64,000 nt of DNA from Streptomyces sp. SN-593. GTDB taxonomy: Bacteria; Actinomycetota; Actinomycetes; Streptomycetales; Streptomycetaceae. Position 1 is the stretch's first letter; each line of letters opens with the position of its first letter. The notes below the pieces were generated by a model, which worked only from the letters and a program-made list of their open reading frames with translations, made no database searches and was not told where the DNA came from. Shown here piece after piece: positions 33,204 to 64,000 of this stretch. Location: the NCBI RefSeq assembly GCF_016756395.1, contig NZ_AP018365.1:8559501-8623500 (forward strand), written 5' to 3'. Made by a program: the position numbers and the translations under genes.

Positions 33204-33245
33204 CCGGGCGGTCTCCGCGGGCGGTCGCGCGCGGAGACCGCCCGG
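33204..33245 (+). terminator. Strong hairpin upstream of the small gene
   Basis: A perfect 16-bp inverted repeat (33204-33219 with 33230-33245) with a 10-base loop. It lies after the terminator of the cold-shock gene and about 50 bases before the next start codon, so it may be a second terminator or a 5'-leader attenuator of the small gene. Confidence 0.5.
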
Positions 33246-33298
33246 CACACTCCCGGAGCAAGTGCGGAAACGGCAATGTCCAGAGAGTGAGGATGATC

Positions 33299-33523
33299 AT
33301 GCGGTCGAATGCTGTTCCCAACGTTTTCCTCAGCGGCGGTTCCAGCCCGTACCTCGGTGAGCGGGACCGGTTGCGCTATCTGCCGGACCTCACCGTGGAC
33401 GCGGTGAAGGTGCTCTGCGGGAACCGCTACGAGCACTTCGAGGCGAACACCGAGACCACCGTCATCGACGACCGCGAGTTGCGGGTCTTCGAGTGGACGC
33501 GCTGTACCTACGTGGCGGAGTAG
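33299..33523 (+). CDS. Small protein, DUF5988-like
   Basis: 74 residues (76 if the ATG at 33293 is used; GAGG is better spaced for 33299). The sequence starts MRSNAVPNVFLSGG and ends ELRVFEWTRCTYVAE, with a central NRYEHFEA. This resembles short actinobacterial proteins (DUF5988-like, from memory) found near regulatory and secondary-metabolite genes; no biochemical function is known. It is soluble, with no signal peptide or membrane segment. It stands alone between the cold-shock gene and the StrR-like activator. Confidence 0.75.
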   Translation: MRSNAVPNVFLSGGSSPYLGERDRLRYLPDLTVDAVKVLCGNRYEHFEANTETTVIDDRELRVFEWTRCTYVAE

Positions 33524-34101
33524 CGGCGGCACCGGACCCGCATTCCGCACCGGCTTCGACGGGGCGTCTGTTTCAGGTGCCACCCGGTGCGTACGCGCCA
33601 CCGCCGATCCCCTCCGGAGGAAGCCGCGCCGACGACGGCGAACCGGTCACACGGCCGACGGCCCGTGTGCCCGGTTCGGCTGCCCGGTTCGGGCAGAGCT
33701 GTTCAACTGAGCCGTCACCACGGTTGAACAGGTTTTCGACGGTGAGCAGGGGTCGGCGCCCGGGGGGTCCCCGCCCGGTCGGCCGCCTCCCGGACACGCA
33801 CGGCTCATGCCGACGCCGACAAAGTCCGGTTCTGCACGGCTCCGCCGACTACCCGCCGTGTTCGCCGCCCGCCGGCGCCCGGTGAGTCCTGCGAGGTATC
33901 GAGGGAAGAGTTCCGAGTACCTGGTTTGCGAGGTTTCGCCTTCCGGCCACGAATTCGTAAACGTGGCCGGAAGCTTCCCTAGTAGAGTGCGGGCTGTTAG
34001 CCTGGCACGGCCCGCAACAATCATATACCTGCCCGGATTTGACGGAGGGTTGCTGCCTTTTTGCTGCAGAATTTTCGGCGTAGTCGTCATGGGGGTGCAG
34101 T
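33524..34101. other. Long leader region of the StrR-like activator
   Basis: 578 bases without a supported gene. It contains a 7-bp hairpin (33680-33696) and directly beside it the StrR-type operator (33701-33729). The last 200 bases are clearly more AT-rich than the surroundings, as expected for a promoter/leader of a regulatory gene, but no convincing -35/-10 pair stands out. Confidence 0.5.
33701..33729. promoter_or_regulatory. StrR-family operator, perfect consensus match
   Basis: GTTCAACTG (33701-33709), 11-base spacer, CGGTTGAAC (33721-33729). This fits GTTCRACTG-N11-CRGTYGAAC, the StrR binding consensus as I recall it, at all 18 defined bases. It lies 372 bases upstream of the intact StrR-like gene, suggesting autoregulation. 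Confidence 0.7.
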
Positions 34102-35070
34102 ATGGGCGATGTTGCCCAGAGTGTAATACGCGCTGAAGCGGATGAATTGCACGACAGACAATCGAATATCGTTTCAGTGCCCATCGTACAGGTTCTTCCG
34201 GGCGACTCGCCCCGTTTGGAGGGCGAGGACAAGACCCACGTCTTAAGGCTCGCGGCAGTGGAGACCCAGCTCCCGCCGATCATGATCGACCGGCGGACCA
34301 TGCGGGTGATCGACGGTATCCACCGTCTGATGGCGGCATCGATCAAGGGCCAGAGCTACATCGACGTCGAGTTCTTCGACGGAAGTCGCGAGGACGCGTT
34401 CCTCAAGGCGGTTGAGGCGAATGTCGAACACGGTCTCCCGCTGACGCAGGCAGATCGTACCGCGGCCGCGCTCCGCATTCTCAAGTCCCACCCGAACATG
34501 TCGGACCGGGCCATCGCGAAGTCCACCGGACTCGGCGCCCGGGCGGTCGCGGAACTGCGCCGCTCCTCGGAATCCGTGCCGAAGCTGAATTTCCGGGTGG
34601 GCCGCGACGGAAAGGTCCGGCCGCTGGACGCGGCGAAAGGACGGCTGCGCGTGGCGGAACTCATCAAGGAGAACCCGGAGGCGTCCCTGCGCCAGGTGGC
34701 CCGCAGGGCCGGGGTCTCGCCGGCGACGGCGCTCGACGTGCGGCGGCGGCTGGAACGCGGGGAGAAACCCGTGCCGAGCCAGGGCGGCACCGCGACCTGC
34801 GAGACGGTGACCCCGAGAGATCCGCTGCCGGGCGTCACGCTCGAAAAGCTCATGCGCGACCCCTCGTTGCGCCAGAGCGAACTCGGGCGGCGGCTGCTGC
34901 GGATGCTCAAGGAGAACGTGGTCGGCGGGCAGGACATGACCGACATCGTGGCGTCGGTGCCCTCGCACTGCATCGACCTCGCCATCCAGCTCTCCCGGCA
35001 CAACTCCCGCATCTGGGAGGACTTCGCCCAGGAGCTGAAACGGCGGTCGCAGGCACTGAGCCCGGAGTAG
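34102..35070 (+). CDS. StrR-like (ParB/Spo0J-fold) pathway-specific activator
   Basis: 322 residues. N-terminal ParB-like domain: VPIVQVLPGDSPRLEGED, then PPIMIDRRTMRVIDGIHRLMAA (given as PPIMIDRRTM and VIDGIHRLMAA), the arrangement seen in StrR and related antibiotic-cluster activators. Two helix-turn-helix regions follow (SDRAIAKSTGLGARAVAELR; LRQVARRAGVSPATALDVRRR), then a helical C-terminal domain. GGGGG sits 6 bases before the ATG. Codon 48 is TTA (34243), the rare leucine codon read by bldA tRNA. A perfect StrR-type operator lies in its leader and a near-perfect one upstream of PKS2. Most probably this is the main activator of the cluster. A 21-bp terminator hairpin follows. Confidence 0.93.
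   Translation: MGDVAQSVIRAEADELHDRQSNIVSVPIVQVLPGDSPRLEGEDKTHVLRLAAVETQLPPIMIDRRTMRVIDGIHRLMAASIKGQSYIDVEFFDGSREDAFLKAVEANVEHGLPLTQADRTAAALRILKSHPNMSDRAIAKSTGLGARAVAELRRSSESVPKLNFRVGRDGKVRPLDAAKGRLRVAELIKENPEASLRQVARRAGVSPATALDVRRRLERGEKPVPSQGGTATCETVTPRDPLPGVTLEKLMRDPSLRQSELGRRLLRMLKENVVGGQDMTDIVASVPSHCIDLAIQLSRHNSRIWEDFAQELKRRSQALSPE
34243..34245 (+). promoter_or_regulatory. TTA leucine codon (bldA-dependent translation)
   Basis: In-frame TTA at residue 48 of the StrR-like activator. In Streptomyces TTA codons are rare and need the developmentally controlled bldA tRNA, so they are typical of cluster-specific activators. Confidence 0.8.
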
Positions 35071-35075
35071 GACAC

Positions 35076-35124
35076 GGTCGGCGGGGGTGACGGCGCAGGC
35101 GCCGCGCCGTCACCCCCGCCGACC
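35076..35124 (+). terminator. Strong terminator hairpin after the StrR-like gene
   Basis: A perfect 21-bp stem (35076-35096 with 35104-35124) and a 7-base loop, starting 6 bases after the stop codon. It should isolate the activator from the following gene. Confidence 0.8.
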
Positions 35125-35125
35125 T

Positions 35126-35161
35126 GTCCTTCCCCGACGGCCCGTCCTTCCCCGACGGCCC
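35126..35161. repeat. Tandem repeat, 18 bases twice
   Basis: GTCCTTCCCCGACGGCCC occurs twice head to tail between the terminator and the metallophosphoesterase start. Confidence 0.75.
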
Positions 35162-35183
35162 GCGGTGTGTGATGCTGCGTCGG

Positions 35184-36086
35184 ATGCCTCTCAACTCAGA
35201 ATCGCCTCCGCGCCTCCTGGCCCTGAGCGACATGCACGTGGGATATCCGGAGAACCGCGCCCTCGTCGAGAACCTGCGCCCGGAGGTCCCGGGCGACTGG
35301 CTGATCGTCGCCGGCGACGTCGGCGAACTGTTCGCCGACATCGAATGGGCGCTGGGCGTGCTCGTCGAGCGCTTCGCCAAGGTGATCTGGGTGCCCGGGA
35401 ACCACGAGCTGTGGACCCACGGACGCGACACCGTCGACTGGCGCGGCGAGGAGCGCTACCGCCGCCTCGTCGAGATGTGCCGCCGCCTCGGCGTCGTCAC
35501 CCCCGAGGACCCGTATCCGGTCTGGACCGGTCCGGGCGGCCCCGTCACCGTCGCGCCGCTCTTCCTGCTCTACGACTACTCCTTCCGGCCCGCCGGGGCC
35601 CGCACGAAGGAGGAGTCGCTGGCCATCGCCTACGACACCGGCATCGTGTGCAGCGACGAGTCCCTGCTCCAGCCGGACCCGTACGAAAGCCGCGAAGCCT
35701 GGTGCTGGGCGCGTGTCGAGGAGACCGAACGGCGCCTGAAGGAGTTGGACGCCGGCCACCCGCTGGTGCTCGTCAACCACTGGCCGCTGGTGCGGGAACC
35801 GACCCGCATCCTGCGCTACCCGCAGTTCGCCCAGTGGTGCGGCACCGACCGGACCGCCGACTGGCACACCCGCTTCAACGCCCTCGCCGTCGTCTACGGG
35901 CACCTGCACATCCCCCGGACCACCTGGCACGACGGCGTACGGTTCGAGGAGGTCTCGGTCGGCTACCCGCGCGAGTGGCGCCACCGCGCCGACCGGCCCA
36001 GCATCCCCGACCATCCCGCCATCCCGCGGCAGATCCTGCCGGTCCCGGCGGCGCCCGCACCGAGCGGCACCGGCGTCTTCCGGTGA
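35184..36086 (+). CDS. Calcineurin-like metallophosphoesterase
   Basis: 300 residues. The five blocks of a two-metal phosphoesterase are present: LALSDMHVGY (DxH), VAGDVGE (GD), VPGNHELW (GNHE), LVNHWPL (H) and VYGHLHIP (GHxH). No signal peptide, so cytoplasmic. Starts at 35169 (GTG) and 35172 (ATG) are also in frame; 35184 is taken because the conserved strand begins shortly after, but no good Shine-Dalgarno marks any of them. Similar genes occur beside PPTase or secondary-metabolite genes in Streptomyces, as far as I recall, yet the substrate is unknown. Confidence 0.85.
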   Translation: MPLNSESPPRLLALSDMHVGYPENRALVENLRPEVPGDWLIVAGDVGELFADIEWALGVLVERFAKVIWVPGNHELWTHGRDTVDWRGEERYRRLVEMCRRLGVVTPEDPYPVWTGPGGPVTVAPLFLLYDYSFRPAGARTKEESLAIAYDTGIVCSDESLLQPDPYESREAWCWARVEETERRLKELDAGHPLVLVNHWPLVREPTRILRYPQFAQWCGTDRTADWHTRFNALAVVYGHLHIPRTTWHDGVRFEEVSVGYPREWRHRADRPSIPDHPAIPRQILPVPAAPAPSGTGVFR

Positions 36087-36232
36087 ACCGGGCGGGCGGC
36101 CGAACCGCCGCCCGCCCCCGCATACGGAAAATCCGGGAAATCGGTGCGCGCCGCGCGCGGAATAGCGCGGTCGCGCGTCACCGGCCTTCGCCGCGTTTTC
36201 GAATCGGCCGCTGACGAACCCTCACTACGCGC

Positions 36233-36261
36233 GGCCAACTGCTGCACTCGTGCAGTTGGAC
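36233..36261. promoter_or_regulatory. StrR-family operator upstream of PKS2
   Basis: GGCCAACTG (36233-36241), 11-base spacer, CAGTTGGAC (36253-36261). It matches the StrR consensus at 15 of 18 defined bases with the exact spacer, and is itself an inverted repeat (CCAACTGC with GCAGTTGG). It is about 60 bases upstream of the promoter candidate, a normal position for an activator. Confidence 0.6.
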
Positions 36262-36323
36262 AGCGCCATCCCAGGTGGCCGGGCGTTCCCGCCGCGCAGG
36301 GCCAAGCCCTCAGGTCAGACCGG

Positions 36324-36353
36324 TTGCACGGCCCGGGGTCCGCCGGTTAGCGT
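36324..36353 (+). promoter_or_regulatory. Candidate PKS2 promoter
   Basis: TTGCAC (36324-36329), 18-base spacer, TAGCGT (36348-36353). The -10 matches the Streptomyces TAGRRT pattern at 5 of 6; the -35 is poor, which would fit a promoter that needs an activator. Confidence 0.35.
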
Positions 36354-36917
36354 TCCCTCGCCCGGTGAACCTGTCGCAGAGGACATCTCCGAAACGCATT
36401 GCACCGCCGATATCGGCACATGCGTTCTCGCGTGAACCGGAAGCGGGACCGGAGATGTGAATTCCCGACCGCGCCTGTGGCCGCCGCCGAACCGGCCCGT
36501 TCGGTGAGCGACGCCATTCAGGCGCGGTCGTTCTTCCGTGTCGCGTACGCATGACTGAGATCTGAGGGGGCGTCTGCCGTCATGGCTTGTTCGGGGTGCT
36601 CAGCGGCGGCCGACGGCGGTGCGTCGCACTCCTCGCCGCCCCGGGCCGCCGCGCCCGCCGCGGTGACGGGCATGCGCGTCACCCCGCCCCGGCACGGCTC
36701 CCGACCCGACGGCCTCCGCTCCGGAGCGGCCTCCCGGCACGACGGCCGACGCGGCTGCGCACACGGTTCCCGGCTCCGGGTCCGCCCGCGACCCGGCAGC
36801 GGCGAGCGTTGAGCCGGCCCGGCGGCCGCCGCGCGCGCGACCCCCGCCCACCACGGCGGGCCCTCCACGCCCCGAGCACCCGGCACATCCTTGCCACCAG
36901 GGAAACGGCGATGACAC

Positions 36918-51506
<14,589 letters not shown>

Positions 51507-51548
51507 GGGCGCACATGGGCACGGGAACTCTTCGGCGAGGTGGCACTA

Positions 51549-64000
<12,452 letters not shown>

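Larger units (their letters stand above)
36087..36917. other. Long upstream region of PKS2
   Basis: 831 bases. It holds a StrR-type operator (36233-36261), a plausible promoter (36324-36353), a CCGAAC/GTTCGG inverted repeat (36487-36504) and a four-codon frame overlapping the PKS2 start (36911-36925). A 76-codon frame from 36582 is Arg/Gly/Pro-rich with no recognisable features and I do not accept it as a gene. The 5' leader of PKS2 would be about 560 bases if the promoter guess is right. Confidence 0.5.

Noticed and set aside
36582..36812. 76-codon frame with a GAGGGGG upstream
   Set aside because: Composition is Arg/Gly/Ser-rich as expected from random GC-rich DNA and spacing to the purine run is long; no motif recognised.

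Overview
This is high-GC actinobacterial DNA, most likely Streptomyces or a close relative. Coding sequence has strong G/C third-position bias, long antisense frames are open by chance, ribosome sites and start codons are of Streptomyces type, and the pathway activator carries a rare TTA leucine codon. The window is the interior of a large modular type I polyketide gene cluster. All three giant PKS genes lie on the + strand; the loading module and the final chain-releasing domain are outside the window.

Layout. Positions 1-17322: 3' part of a PKS gene (PKS1) with three fully reducing modules (AT-DH-ER-KR-ACP, then two complete KS-AT-DH-ER-KR-ACP) and a C-terminal docking tail, followed after 6 bases by an Sfp-type phosphopantetheinyl transferase. 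Convergent to it, across a strong hairpin, is a type II thioesterase. 19419-24949: two half ABC exporters forming a probable heterodimer; the second reads in frame into a membrane GT-C (ArnT/PMT-like) glycosyltransferase. 25258-26767: PAP2 phosphatase and UbiA-type prenyltransferase resembling the decaprenyl-phosphate phosphoribosyltransferase pair. 26851-29943: orphan LuxR-type response regulator, a membrane protein with an Arg/Asp/Tyr-repeat tail, and a StrR-like regulator that looks damaged at its N-terminus. 30106-32281 (- strand): DprE2 and DprE1, the epimerase pair that converts decaprenyl-phospho-ribose to decaprenyl-phospho-arabinose. 32549-36086: cold-shock-domain protein, a 74-residue protein, a full-length StrR-like activator, and a metallophosphoesterase. 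36918-51506 and 51549-64000 (runs off the end): PKS2 and PKS3, both built of KS-AT-KR-ACP modules (three complete; two complete plus KS-AT of a third).

How it fits together. PKS1 makes saturated ketide units. PKS2 and PKS3 add beta-hydroxy units, probably from methylmalonyl-CoA, with ketoreductase types alternating A/B. The PPTase can load the ACPs and the type II TE can clear stalled ones. UbiA + PAP2 + DprE1 + DprE2 would supply a polyprenyl-phospho-D-arabinofuranose donor, which is used on the outer face of the membrane. A GT-C enzyme fused to, or translated with, an ABC exporter half suggests that the polyketide is arabinosylated outside the cell as it is exported. This is inference, but every required gene class is present.

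Regulation. A perfect match to the StrR-family operator consensus (GTTCRACTG-N11-CRGTYGAAC, from memory) lies upstream of the intact StrR-like gene, and a close match lies upstream of PKS2. Weaker or half sites lie upstream of dprE1 and in the thioesterase/exporter divergent region. Together with the TTA codon in the activator, this suggests a bldA- and StrR-controlled regulon covering polyketide, sugar-donor and export genes.
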